Below, in pieces: positions 47,782-56,239 of a stretch of 64,000 nt of DNA (within the stretch, counting starts at the first letter, position 1; each line of letters opens with the position of its first letter). The stretch covers positions 124,001 through 188,000 of the forward strand of contig CALXSJ010000006.1 in the NCBI GenBank assembly GCA_944391115.1. Reading direction: 5' to 3'. Position numbers and translations under genes: made by a program. The notes below the pieces were generated by a model. That model had not been told where the DNA came from. It made no database searches and saw only the letters and a list, made by a program, of their open reading frames with translations. Origin of the DNA: an uncultured Victivallales bacterium. GTDB taxonomy: Bacteria; Verrucomicrobiota; Lentisphaeria; Victivallales; UBA1829.

Positions 47782-48318
47782 TCAATAATTTTCCGCTTCG
47801 ATTTCGAAGAAGGCTTTCGGATGTTTGCAGGTCGGACAGATTTCCGGCGCTTTCTCTCCGATGTAGACATGCCCGCAGTTGCGGCATTCCCAGCGGCGCG
47901 GACCGGTCTTGACCCAGACTTCGTTCTTTTCGACGTTGCTGAGGAGTTTTCTGTAACGTTCCTCATGGCGTTTTTCAATGACCGCGACACGCTCGAAGAG
48001 TCTTGCAATCTCCTCGAAACCTTCGGCTTTCGCCTCTTCCGCGAAATTCTTGTACATTTCGGTCCACTCTTCATGCTCGCCCGCCGCCGCAGCAGCAAGA
48101 TTTTCACTTGTGGTGCCGATGCCGTTCAGAGCCTTGAACCAGAGCTTCGCATGTTCTTTTTCATTGTTCGCGGTCATTTCGAAGATCGCGGCGATCTGTT
48201 CATAGCCTTCCTTGCGGGCGACGCTCGCAAAGTAGGTGTATTTATTTCTGGCCTGGGATTCTCCGGCAAATGCGAACGCGAGATTTGCCGCCGTTTTGCT
48301 TCCTTTCAGTTCCGCCAT
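47782..48318 (-). CDS. rbr: Rubrerythrin
   Basis: Non-haem di-iron peroxidase that reduces hydrogen peroxide in anaerobes, cytoplasmic, 178 residues from the ATG at 48318 (AAGGAGAG upstream). The ferritin-like domain has the Glu/His ligands in [31 protein letters not shown] and EKRHEERY. The C-terminal rubredoxin domain has [10 protein letters not shown] and [11 protein letters not shown] for the Fe(Cys)4 site. Monocistronic, convergent with feoB. Confidence 0.96.
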   Translation of the reverse strand: MAELKGSKTAANLAFAFAGESQARNKYTYFASVARKEGYEQIAAIFEMTANNEKEHAKLWFKALNGIGTTSENLAAAAAGEHEEWTEMYKNFAEEAKAEGFEEIARLFERVAVIEKRHEERYRKLLSNVEKNEVWVKTGPRRWECRNCGHVYIGEKAPEICPTCKHPKAFFEIEAENY

Positions 48319-48371
48319 AATGACTCTCCTTGGTTTTAAGGTGGATTCTTTGATTCGGAAATATTCCAATT

Positions 48372-48399
48372 AAACTATTCGCTTTTCCGATAAAATCAA
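48372..48399 (-). promoter_or_regulatory. Possible promoter of rubrerythrin
   Basis: On the minus strand TTGATT (48399-48394), 16 bases, TAGTTT (48377-48372). The -10 box is a poor match. A small palindrome GGAAATATTCC (48357-48367) lies just downstream, of unknown meaning. Confidence 0.3.
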
Positions 48400-48470
48400 G
48401 CCCTCTTTCAAAATAAAAAGCTGTTTTTTAGTAATTTTTACTGTTTTGTTAAGATTTTGGAAATATGAAA

Positions 48471-48498
48471 TTGATTTTTCCGCTTCGGGCTCTATATT
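48471..48498 (+). promoter_or_regulatory. Candidate promoter of the small unknown gene and yfcE
   Basis: TTGATT (48471-48476), 16 bases, TATATT (48493-48498). The predicted start near 48505 is too close to an ATG at 48511 and supports the downstream start at 48538. Confidence 0.5.
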
Positions 48499-48537
48499 TC
48501 CCGGAAAGACATGAACTGTTTGAACAGGGAGGGCATG

Positions 48538-48987
48538 ATGCCTGGCTGGATTACATATGCTCCGGAAAAGGAATCCGTCCGCCGGATGCCGGTGATCTTC
48601 ATCCCCGCGCTTCACAGCAGATGGATGCTGCTTGCGGGCGATCTGCGGGAACACCAGAAGCCGATTCTGGAAAAAAAGGCTTCTCTCGGCTTTTACTGCG
48701 GACTTCTTTCCGGTCAGACCGCCGCCGACTATCCGCCGCTTGCCGCGGACCTTCCGGAATATTGCATGGGAGCTTACGAACCCGTGTATCTGCTGACCCC
48801 GGCGGCATTGGATCTTGCCGTTCAGGTATCCGTGACGGATTCCGGCAATACGGGTGTATACAGCCTCCGGGATCTGTCTCCGGGCGTTCCGGTGAAAGTG
48901 CGCGGCACCCTCCCTGCGTCGCCGGCCGCCACGGTGCATGAATGCCGCTATTTCGGCTTCAGTCCGTACATTCTGAAAGAGAAATGA
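48538..48987 (+). CDS. Small hypothetical protein upstream of yfcE
   Basis: I do not recognise this gene. 149 residues if started at the ATG 48538 (AGGGAGG five bases upstream); ATGs at 48535 and 48511 are alternatives with poorer spacing. It begins MPGWITYAPEKESVRRMPV and has mixed alpha/beta character with no signal peptide, membrane segment or Cys motif. It lies 68 bases upstream of the yfcE homologue on the same strand and probably shares its promoter. An overlapping minus-strand reading (48370-48939) is Arg/His-rich and looks like a shadow. Confidence 0.6.
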   Translation: MPGWITYAPEKESVRRMPVIFIPALHSRWMLLAGDLREHQKPILEKKASLGFYCGLLSGQTAADYPPLAADLPEYCMGAYEPVYLLTPAALDLAVQVSVTDSGNTGVYSLRDLSPGVPVKVRGTLPASPAATVHECRYFGFSPYILKEK

Positions 48988-49055
48988 ACGGTGCGGCCGG
49001 GCTCCGGCGCTGCTGGAATGCGGAAAAGCCGGAAATGGAAATGGAGATGGAAAGA

Positions 49056-49617
49056 ATGAAAGTGCTGTTTTTTTCCGATGTGCACGGTTCTCCCGAGTCT
49101 CTGCGGCTGCTGCTGCGCCGGGCGGAGGAGTGGAAGCCGGATTTGTTTGTTCTGCTTGGGGATGTGCTTTACCACGGGCCGCGCAATCCGCTGCGGCCGG
49201 ACTATGCGCCGCAGGAGGCCGCCGGACTGCTCAATCCTCTCCGGGACCGGATTCTTGCGGTCCGCGGGAACTGCGATGCGGAGGTGGATCAGCTGCTTCT
49301 GGAGTTTCCGGTCATGAGTGACAGTTCCCTGCTTTTTGCCGACGGACGCAAGTTTTTTCTGACGCACGGACATTTGTGGTCGCCGGAGAAACTTCCACCT
49401 GTCGCGGGAGATTCCGTTTTTGCGTTCGGGCACATCCATCAGCCCGTTCTGGAACGTCTTGCATGCGGGGTGACGGTATTCAATCCCGGTTCCATTTCTC
49501 TGCCGAAGGGGGGGGCATCCGGCGTCCTTCGGATGTTTTTCGGAGGATATGCTCCGGATTCTGAATCTGGAAACCGGGGAGGAGATGCTTTCGCTCCGGC
49601 TGTCTGCGGAGGAATAG
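49056..49617 (+). CDS. yfcE: YfcE-type metallophosphodiesterase, frameshifted in a G8 tract
   Basis: Small calcineurin-like phosphodiesterase. The ATG at 49056 is preceded by GGAG. Metal-binding motifs are in order: SDVHGS, LLGDVLYHGPRN, RGNCDAEVD, THGHLWSP and GHIHQPV, then FNPGSISLPKGG. As printed, the frame leaves the family right after PKGG, at eight G (49508-49515), and runs on to 49709 through a terminator hairpin and into the convergent gene. With seven G the frame continues HPASFGCFSEDMLRILNLET and stops at 49617, matching the known YfcE C-terminus and length. The extra G is either a sequencing error or a real homopolymer slip. All catalytic residues lie before the shift. Confidence 0.85.
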
Positions 49618-49651
49618 AAGACGCGCCGGTCAGCCGCCGGACGGCATCAGA

Positions 49652-49680
49652 GGCTTTTTCCCGGAAGCCGGGAAAAAGCC
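49652..49680. terminator. Perfect 13-bp hairpin between convergent yfcE and cstA
   Basis: GGCTTTTTCCCGG and CCGGGAAAAAGCC flank a three-base loop. On the plus strand a T-run lies about 15 bases further on. Its position between convergent genes suggests a shared terminator. Confidence 0.65.
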
Positions 49681-49701
49681 CGCGCATTTCCACTTCTTTT
49701 T

Positions 49702-51165
49702 TTACTTGAGATCTTCCACCCGGACCGACTGCATGGCGGTGCCTCGCCGCATGGTCCATGCCGCCAGCACAAGCGTGATGATTCCCGCAAGCGCATAGGC
49801 GACAGGCAGCTCAAGTCCGAAGCCGTAGGGCAGAATCGGGGAATGCGCCGGCGATGTCCAGAGGATGAACGACGTGACGATGAAGGTCATGAACATTCCG
49901 GGCAGAAGCGTGACCCAGGCCGGTTTTTTCTGCATGACCAGCCAGACCGTCGCGGCAAGAAGCGTGGATGCTCCCAGCACCTGATTGCCCCAGGCGAAGT
50001 AATTCCAGAGATTGTTGAAGGATTTCGCACTGCTGTTCGACCACCAGAGCAGAAGCGCCACAATCACGATCAGCGGAAGGCAGACGCCGAGACGGTTCTT
50101 GAACGGCTTCTGATCGATCCTGAAGATTTCCGCCAGGCTCAGGCGCAGGCTGCGCATCGCGGTGTCTCCGGATGTGATCGCCAGAATGATGACCGCGATC
50201 AGCGTGATGCCCCCCATGCCTTTTCCGAGGAAGGTTTTCGTAATGCACTCCAGCGCGAGATTCGGACTCTGTTTCATGAGTTCGGGGAAGAGGTTGTAGA
50301 TGGCAAGTCCGCCCGCCGCCCAGATCATCGCGATGATTCCTTCGACGATCATCATGCCGTAGAAATTGCGCCGTCCGTAACGCTCGGTTTCCATGGTGCG
50401 GGCGATGATCGGCGACTGTGTCGCATGGAAGCCGGACAGGATGCCGCAGGCGATTGTGACGAAGAGCAGCGGAATGATCGGCTCTTTGAACATGCCCGCC
50501 TTGAACTGCGCCGATTCTTCAAAGAGCTCCGGCTGCGCGAGGCCCTCTTTCGCCAGCACGAAGAAGAGTGCGAGACTGCCGATCATCAGCATGGCACCGA
50601 AGAACGGGTAGATCATTCCGATGATTTTGTCCACGGGAAACATCGTCGCGCAGATGTAGTAGAGGAAGATCACGCCGACCGCGAGCCAGAAGAATTCGTG
50701 TCCCGGCGTGAGAATGTTGAAGATCGTCGCGGGCACGTTGATGAAGACGGCCACGACGAGAAGCAGCAGGAAGCACATGAACACGGAGAAGAAGGCGTAG
50801 TAGGGTTTCCCCAGGGTGATCCGGATCAGCTTCGGCAGATTCGCTCCGCCGTGACGGATCGACATCATGCCGGAGACGAAATCGTGAACCGCCCCGCCGA
50901 TGATGTTGCCGATCGGAATGATGAGAAACACGACCGCTCCGAATTTGATCCCGAGGATCACGCCGATGACCGGTCCGACGCCCGCGATGTTCAGGAGCTG
51001 GATCAGCATGTTCTTCCAGTTCGGGATGACGACGAAGTCCACGCCGTCATGAAATTTTTTCGCCGGGGTCTCCCGGTCGTCCGGTTCAATGATTTTTTCC
51101 ACGAACCGACCGTAGGTGAAATACCCGACGATCAGCAGAACGATGCCGCCCAGAAACCAGAACAT
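49702..51165 (-). CDS. CstA/BtsT-family transporter (carbon starvation protein A)
   Basis: Multi-spanning inner-membrane carrier, 487 residues. Family members move peptides or pyruvate. Motifs are the N-terminal GYFTYGRFVEK, the segment NIAGVGPVIGVILGIKFGAVVF, HDFVSGMMSIRHGG, SGFHATQSPIIARTM and SGDTAMRSLRLSLAE, spread over about 12 or more hydrophobic segments. It is shorter than E. coli CstA and lacks its long C-terminal region. The ATG has AAGGAG upstream. It starts 47 bases after the NSS symporter stop, so the two are probably one operon. The substrate cannot be read from sequence. Confidence 0.93.
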   Translation of the reverse strand: MFWFLGGIVLLIVGYFTYGRFVEKIIEPDDRETPAKKFHDGVDFVVIPNWKNMLIQLLNIAGVGPVIGVILGIKFGAVVFLIIPIGNIIGGAVHDFVSGMMSIRHGGANLPKLIRITLGKPYYAFFSVFMCFLLLLVVAVFINVPATIFNILTPGHEFFWLAVGVIFLYYICATMFPVDKIIGMIYPFFGAMLMIGSLALFFVLAKEGLAQPELFEESAQFKAGMFKEPIIPLLFVTIACGILSGFHATQSPIIARTMETERYGRRNFYGMMIVEGIIAMIWAAGGLAIYNLFPELMKQSPNLALECITKTFLGKGMGGITLIAVIILAITSGDTAMRSLRLSLAEIFRIDQKPFKNRLGVCLPLIVIVALLLWWSNSSAKSFNNLWNYFAWGNQVLGASTLLAATVWLVMQKKPAWVTLLPGMFMTFIVTSFILWTSPAHSPILPYGFGLELPVAYALAGIITLVLAAWTMRRGTAMQSVRVEDLK

Positions 51166-51212
51166 GATTTCTCCTTTTATTTTAATTATTGTTGTGTTTT
51201 ATTGCTGCAATG

Positions 51213-52610
51213 TCAGAATCCGAACAGATGAAACCGTTTGACGATTCCGACAATCCAGATCGCCAGAATAATCAGCGGAAGCCCCCAGCGCATGTAGGGA
51301 ATGAGAAGATGCGGAAGCTTCCAGCCGATTCCGTGATTGAGTTCCCCGTAAAAATTTTCACTGCCCCAGCCGAAGCGGTTGGTGCAGAAGACCGTCAGAT
51401 AGAGCGCCCCCAGCGGCAGGAGATTGTCGCTGACAATGAAATCTTCAAGGTCCAGCACGCTCGAGCCTTTTCCCAGCGGCTGGAACTTCTGCCAGAGATT
51501 GTATCCGAGGATGCAGGGCATGGACAGCGCCGCGAGCGCGATTCCGAAAACGGCGCAGGACTTCCGGCGGCTCCAGCGGAATTCGTCCATGCCGAACGCC
51601 GCGAGGTTTTCAAATACCGCGATCAGCGTGGACACGGCGGCGATGCAGAGGAAGAGAAAAAAGAGAAAGCCCCAGAATGGCCCGCCGCTCATATTGTGGA
51701 AAACGTTCGGAAGCGTGATGAAGATCAGGGATGGACCCGCGTTCGGGGCAATCGAAAACGCCGCGCACGAGGGAAAGATGATGAGACCCGAACAGATGGC
51801 CATCAGCGTGTCCAGCGCGATGATCCAGACTCCCTCCATCGGCAGCGAGCGGTCGCGTCCGATGTAACTGCCGCATATCGCGATGCTTCCGATGCCGAGG
51901 CTCAGCGTGAAAAAGGCCTGCGCCATTGCCGCGTGAACGGTTTCCCAGATTCCGCCGCTCAGGAATTTGTCCACATCTGGATAGAGGAAGAAACGCACGC
52001 CCTTGACCGCGTCGGGAAGGCGGAGAGACTGCACGACCAGGAGCAGAAGCAGCAGGAAAAGCCCGATCATCATGACCTTGATGACCTTTTCGATCATTCG
52101 CCGGACCCCGCCCATGCAGACGAACACCGTCAGGGCCAGCACCAGAAGCATGAAGAGCGTCTGAAGTCCCGGCGAGGCGAGAAACGATTCAAAGAAGATC
52201 TGGCACTGCGCCGCGTCCATCTCCCGGAATTTTCCAGCGGCGAAGTAGCAGGCATATGCGAGAAGCCACCCCGAGATGACCGTGTAGAACATCAGAAGAA
52301 ACAGATTGCCCGTGAAGAGCGCATAGGCCGGAAAATCCCAGCGGAACCCGGCCTTCGGATTCTGGAGTTTCCGGAATGCTCCCGGAAAGGTGCTGCGTCC
52401 CGCGCGGCCCAGCGACAGCTCCATCATCATGACCGGAAAGCCGAGGATCGCCAGGAAAAAGAGATAGAGGAAGACGAAGAGGCCTCCGCCGTACTGTCCC
52501 GTGATGTAGGGAAAACGCCAGACATTCCCGAGTCCGATGGCGCATCCCGCTGTCATCAGGATGAAGCCCAGTCTGGAGGCGAACTGTTCTCTTGCCGTTT
52601 CCGAATTCAA
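51213..52610 (-). CDS. Neurotransmitter:sodium symporter (NSS/SNF) family transporter
   Basis: Sodium-coupled amino acid-type uptake carrier, 465 residues, about 11-12 membrane segments. The TM1 signature ASRLGFILMTAGCAIGLGNVWRFPY (in pieces) is diagnostic, followed by FLAILGFPVMMMELSLGR and a TM6-8 region with FFTLSLGIGSIAICGSY and AVFENLAAFGMDE. No suitable ATG exists near the N-terminus. A TTG at 52610 has GGGAG six bases upstream; another TTG at 52616 abuts that site. The substrate is unknown. Probably co-transcribed with the CstA-like gene downstream. It is divergent from the purine salvage operon, with near-mirror promoters. Confidence 0.93.
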   Translation of the reverse strand: MNSETAREQFASRLGFILMTAGCAIGLGNVWRFPYITGQYGGGLFVFLYLFFLAILGFPVMMMELSLGRAGRSTFPGAFRKLQNPKAGFRWDFPAYALFTGNLFLLMFYTVISGWLLAYACYFAAGKFREMDAAQCQIFFESFLASPGLQTLFMLLVLALTVFVCMGGVRRMIEKVIKVMMIGLFLLLLLLVVQSLRLPDAVKGVRFFLYPDVDKFLSGGIWETVHAAMAQAFFTLSLGIGSIAICGSYIGRDRSLPMEGVWIIALDTLMAICSGLIIFPSCAAFSIAPNAGPSLIFITLPNVFHNMSGGPFWGFLFFLFLCIAAVSTLIAVFENLAAFGMDEFRWSRRKSCAVFGIALAALSMPCILGYNLWQKFQPLGKGSSVLDLEDFIVSDNLLPLGALYLTVFCTNRFGWGSENFYGELNHGIGWKLPHLLIPYMRWGLPLIILAIWIVGIVKRFHLFGF

Positions 52611-52690
52611 AATCAACTCCCGTCTGTTCGCTGCACTTTTGTACGCCGTTTTCCTGTTTTTTCCGGCCGCGCAAATTCATTAAAGATATA

Positions 52691-52719
52691 AAAATACCAT
52701 CTTTCCCTTGAAAATACAA
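52691..52719 (-). promoter_or_regulatory. Candidate promoter of the NSS-cstA operon
   Basis: On the minus strand TTGTAT (52719-52714), 17 bases ending in GATGG, TATTTT (52696-52691). The divergent promoter at 52740 has the same -35, spacing and GATGG-TAT end. Confidence 0.55.
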
Positions 52720-52739
52720 GTTTTGATGGTGGAAAAGAG

Positions 52740-52768
52740 TTGTATTTCCCGGTTTCCGATGGTATCTT
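52740..52768 (+). promoter_or_regulatory. Candidate promoter of the ade-hpt operon
   Basis: TTGTAT (52740-52745), 17 bases ending in GATGG, TATCTT (52763-52768). It mirrors the divergent promoter at 52691-52719. A third GATGGT lies at about 52725. Confidence 0.55.
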
Positions 52769-52817
52769 TCGCTCCCGTTGCAGCAGACGGAAATATTTGC
52801 GAACCGGAGGAGTCCGC

Positions 52818-54530
52818 ATGGAATCTGATTGGAAGGATTTGAAGACGATCATCGATCAGGCGCAGGGAAATGTGAAAGCGTCCCTGGTCATTAAAAACGT
52901 TACGGTGTTTCATCTCGCGGGGGGCGGGATGCAGCGGGGAGACCTCGCCGTCTGCGGCGACCGCATCGCCGGAGTCGGGGAGTCTTATGACGGGGAAACG
53001 GAAATCGACGGGAGCGGATTGTTCGCCGTGCCGGGATTCATCGACGCTCATGTGCATGTGGAATCCTCGATGATTCCGCCGTTTGAATTCGAACGCTGCG
53101 TCCTGCCGCGCGGTGTGACGACTGCGTTCTGCGATCCGCACGAACTTGCGAATGTTGCCGGAACGCGCGCTCTGGATTTCTTTCTGGAGTCCGCGCGAAG
53201 GATGTGCATGGATCTTCGTGTCGCGGTCAGCTCCTGTGTGCCGGCCACGCCGCTGGAGACCTCCGGCGCTTCGCTCACCGTGGATGACATCCGCCGTTAC
53301 GCGGCAGAGCCGCATTGTCCGGGACTTGCCGAACTGATGAACGTGCCCGGCGTGCTTTCGAAAGTTCCGGAGGTGCTTGAAAAAATCGGACTTTTCCGGG
53401 GGCGGATCGACGGTCACTGCCCGATGCTTTCCGGAAAGGCCCTCAACGCCTATCTTGCCGCCGGTGTCCGCAACTGTCACGAGTGCGGTTCCGTCGCCGA
53501 AGCGGAGGAGAAACTCGCCAAGGGGATGCAGATTCTGATCCGGGAGGGGTCCGTGGCGCGCAACCTGGATGCGCTGCTGCCGCTGATTACGGTTGCCAAT
53601 GCGCCGTTTCTCTGCTTCTGCACGGACGACCGCAATCCGCTGGACATCGGTGAACAGGGGCATCTGGATTATATGATCCGCCATGCGATTGCGGAAGGCG
53701 CCGATCCGCTGGCCGTCTACCGTGTCGCCTGCTGGTCGCCCGCGCGTCACTTCGGGCTTTTCGACCGGGGGCTGATTGCGCCGGGATGCCGGGCGGACAT
53801 CGTGCTGTTGTCCGACCTGGAAAAATGCCGCATTGCAATGGTGCTGAAAAACGGCCGGCCGGTGAATGATGCGCTGTTCGCGGCGCGCGGGGAAGCGCCC
53901 GACCCGTCGGAATTTCTGCATTCCGTCCGTCTCGGGAAGGTGTCCGCGGAGTCATTCCGGGTGTTTTCCGACAGGGCGGAAACGCCGGTCGTCGGAATCC
54001 GGGAGCTTTCTCTCATTACCGATCATCTGGAGCTGGCACTGCCGTTTGACGGAACGGAAAAACAATGTGCGCCGGAGCTTGACATCGCCAAGATTGCCGT
54101 GCTGGAGCGCTACGGGAAAAACGGAAACATCGGACTGGGGTTCGTCAAAGGATTCGGGTTGCGCTCGGGAGCGATCGCCTCCAGCGTCGGGCACGACAGC
54201 CATAATCTCTGCGTTGTCGGCGTTTCCGATTCGGATATGGCGCTGGCGGTGAACGCCTTGATCGAATCCGGCGGCGGATTCTCCGTTGCGAACCGCGGCG
54301 AGGTGCTTGATGTGCTCCCGCTGCCCCTAGGCGGATTGCTCTCCCTGCACGATTTCGCTTCCGTGGAACAGGAGCTGCGGCGGATTCACGCTTCGGTGAA
54401 GGCGACCGGATGTCCGCTGGAAACGCCCTTTCTCCAGCTCGCGTTTCTGCCGCTTCCCGTGATTCCGCATCTTCGCCTTACGGACCGGGGAATGGTGGAT
54501 GTCGCAAAGTTTGATTTCATCGGAGTGTGA
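52818..54530 (+). CDS. ade: Adenine deaminase
   Basis: Converts adenine to hypoxanthine and ammonia, cytoplasmic purine salvage. 570 residues, the normal size of the amidohydrolase-type Ade. Metal-binding motifs are GFIDAHVHVESS (His pair), CDPHELANVAG, and GHCPMLSGKALNAY; CTDDRNPLDI follows, and the C-terminal domain has GFVKGFGLRSGAIASSVGHDSHN (in pieces). The ATG at 52818 has GGAGGAG upstream. It is followed after four bases by a hypoxanthine phosphoribosyltransferase gene, so adenine can be turned to hypoxanthine and then IMP within one operon. Confidence 0.96.
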   Translation: MESDWKDLKTIIDQAQGNVKASLVIKNVTVFHLAGGGMQRGDLAVCGDRIAGVGESYDGETEIDGSGLFAVPGFIDAHVHVESSMIPPFEFERCVLPRGVTTAFCDPHELANVAGTRALDFFLESARRMCMDLRVAVSSCVPATPLETSGASLTVDDIRRYAAEPHCPGLAELMNVPGVLSKVPEVLEKIGLFRGRIDGHCPMLSGKALNAYLAAGVRNCHECGSVAEAEEKLAKGMQILIREGSVARNLDALLPLITVANAPFLCFCTDDRNPLDIGEQGHLDYMIRHAIAEGADPLAVYRVACWSPARHFGLFDRGLIAPGCRADIVLLSDLEKCRIAMVLKNGRPVNDALFAARGEAPDPSEFLHSVRLGKVSAESFRVFSDRAETPVVGIRELSLITDHLELALPFDGTEKQCAPELDIAKIAVLERYGKNGNIGLGFVKGFGLRSGAIASSVGHDSHNLCVVGVSDSDMALAVNALIESGGGFSVANRGEVLDVLPLPLGGLLSLHDFASVEQELRRIHASVKATGCPLETPFLQLAFLPLPVIPHLRLTDRGMVDVAKFDFIGV

Positions 54531-54534
54531 AAAA

Positions 54535-55062
54535 ATGAAGATTCTTCTTACGGAAACGGAGATTGCCGAACGTGTCGCGCAGCTGGGGAGGGAGATTACG
54601 GAGGCTTACCGGGGACGGGAGCTTACCGTTGTCACGGTCATGAACGGCGCCGTGGTTTTCGCCGCGGATCTGCTGCGGAAAATCGATCTTCCGCTGCAGC
54701 TTGACAGCTTTGCGGCGTCCAGCTATGAAAATGACCGCAGCTCCGGCAGAATCACGATCCGCTCGGCATTGAAACTGCCCGTCCGCGGACGGCATGTCCT
54801 TCTGGTTGATGACATTCTGGATACGGGGCTTTCCATGAAATACGCCATGGAATATTTCCGCAGTCTGGAAGCGGCAAGCGTCCGGACCTGCGTGCTGATG
54901 GACAAGATGCGGAAGGACAAGATCTGCGCCCATGCCGACTGGGTGGGATTCCGGATCCCGGACCGTTACGTCGTCGGCTACGGACTGGATTCCGGGGAAT
55001 ATTACCGCAACCTGCCTTACGTCGGCATTCTGACGGATGAACTGGAAAAAGAGCGCCCCTGA
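54535..55062 (+). CDS. hpt: Hypoxanthine phosphoribosyltransferase
   Basis: Joins hypoxanthine (or guanine) to PRPP to form IMP (GMP), 175 residues, typical length. The PRPP-binding motif VLLVDDILDTGLS and the segments TVVTVMNGAVVFAADLLRKI and WVGFRIPDRYVVGYGLD (base-binding side, Phe/Val-containing) are present. The ATG at 54535 is preceded by GGAGTG. It continues the adenine deaminase operon. Confidence 0.96.
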   Translation: MKILLTETEIAERVAQLGREITEAYRGRELTVVTVMNGAVVFAADLLRKIDLPLQLDSFAASSYENDRSSGRITIRSALKLPVRGRHVLLVDDILDTGLSMKYAMEYFRSLEAASVRTCVLMDKMRKDKICAHADWVGFRIPDRYVVGYGLDSGEYYRNLPYVGILTDELEKERP

Positions 55063-55087
55063 GCTTGCCGGCATTTCCGCATTTTCC

Positions 55088-55126
55088 ATAAAAAAAAACT
55101 CCGGCGGGACTTTGCGCCCGCCGGAG
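55088..55126 (-). terminator. Rho-independent terminator of the secreted unknown gene (minus strand)
   Basis: CTCCGGCGGG (55099-55108) pairs perfectly with CCCGCCGGAG (55117-55126). On the minus strand a run of nine T follows. It lies between convergent hpt and the gene at 55158 and may also help end the plus-strand operon. Confidence 0.82.
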
Positions 55127-55157
55127 GACAGGAGTCCTGGCGCAGGATGCGTTTCCG

Positions 55158-56102
55158 TCAATAATACTGCTGATTCTGCTGGGGATATCCGCTGTTCGGC
55201 AGCATCCCGTCCTGAGGCTGCTGGCCCGGCGGCATGTTTTTCCGTTCCTCTTCCGCTTTCTGTCTGGCTTCCTCGGCGCGGCGGGCTGCTTCGACTTTTG
55301 CGCGTTCCACTGCGTCGTCCGTCAGCTTTTTCGCAGTATTCCATTTCTTGTCCGCATAGATATAACCGAGTTTTTCATTTGCGGCACGCTGCTCCGCCTG
55401 CAGTTTTCTGAGGAGACTGTTGGAGTATGCGAATTTCTTCGCGGTATAGTTCTCCACTTTTTCGTTGATGAAGTTTTCTCTTGTCTTCTGATTGTAAGCC
55501 TTGTCGAATTTGATTCTCGATTCGGGCAGCAGATCGAACATGGCGATGTGCCGTTCATTGATCTGGATGCTGCCTCCACCGTAGCCGTAGCCGTAAAAAG
55601 TGCCGGAAACGGCGAAGGTCCGGTTTCCGCGCTGATAAAAGATTTTGACCTGATCCTTTGGCTTCTGCATGGCGAATTTCTGTTCTGCCTCTTTCTCCGC
55701 CGCGGCTTTGACCTGTTTTTCGTCCTGCGGGAATTTCTTGTCTACCTGCGGGGCGATTACCTTCTGAAGATCTTCGAAATTCCGGAGATCCGCCGGTTTT
55801 TCGGGAGTCATGACGACGATTTTTCCAACCTGCTCGTAAATGGTGTCCAGCACAGCCTCGTCCGTGAATTTCTCATTGCGGTCCAGAAAACCTTTCACGA
55901 TATCGTTGATCTGTTTCACCCGTTTGTTGGAAAGCGGATAATCCCTGGCGGACACTCTCTCCTTGAATGTCACGGGACGTTTCTGCTCGTCTTTCGCGCG
56001 GTTCGGATTGTTTCTGTCGTAATTCGGATTCCTTCTCGGTGCCTGTGCGCAGAGAAGCGCGGCGCAGGAGAGGAGGGAACAGATCGTCAGCAGTGTCCGC
56101 AT
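55158..56102 (-). CDS. Secreted hypothetical protein, Lys/Glu-rich
   Basis: I do not recognise this gene. 314 residues from the ATG at 56102 (AAGGATAG upstream), with a signal peptide (MRTLLTICSLLSCAALLCAQA). The mature part is strongly charged and helical. It has a central strand-like segment GNRTFAVSGTFYGYGYGGGSIQI, then a long Ala/Glu/Lys/Arg coiled-coil-like region (about 240-285) and a Pro/Gln/Tyr-rich tail (PPGQQPQDG, QQNQQYY). It appears to be an exported, possibly periplasmic protein. Monocistronic with its own terminator. Confidence 0.72.
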   Translation of the reverse strand: MRTLLTICSLLSCAALLCAQAPRRNPNYDRNNPNRAKDEQKRPVTFKERVSARDYPLSNKRVKQINDIVKGFLDRNEKFTDEAVLDTIYEQVGKIVVMTPEKPADLRNFEDLQKVIAPQVDKKFPQDEKQVKAAAEKEAEQKFAMQKPKDQVKIFYQRGNRTFAVSGTFYGYGYGGGSIQINERHIAMFDLLPESRIKFDKAYNQKTRENFINEKVENYTAKKFAYSNSLLRKLQAEQRAANEKLGYIYADKKWNTAKKLTDDAVERAKVEAARRAEEARQKAEEERKNMPPGQQPQDGMLPNSGYPQQNQQYY

Positions 56103-56169
56103 AGTTTGTCTATCCTTAGATTTTTCCTGTAGAAATTTACTGTTTTCCGCCTTTTTTCCTGAAATCATT

Positions 56170-56198
56170 TTGGAAAAACACGCAACCTAATCTATATT
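56170..56198 (+). promoter_or_regulatory. Candidate promoter of rnhC
   Basis: TTGGAA (56170-56175), 17 bases, TATATT (56193-56198), leader of about 35 bases. Confidence 0.5.
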
Positions 56199-56239
56199 GT
56201 CAACTCTGCTTTGTCAAACCCGCAGGAAGGAAAAATCAT

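Noticed and set aside
48370-48939. Minus-strand open frame of 189 codons upstream of rubrerythrin
   Set aside because: Arg/His/Gly-rich product, covers the promoter region of both neighbours and conflicts with the plus-strand gene that has a good ribosome site.
52769-52817. Purine riboswitch upstream of adenine deaminase
   Set aside because: The leader is too short and lacks the conserved three-way junction core.
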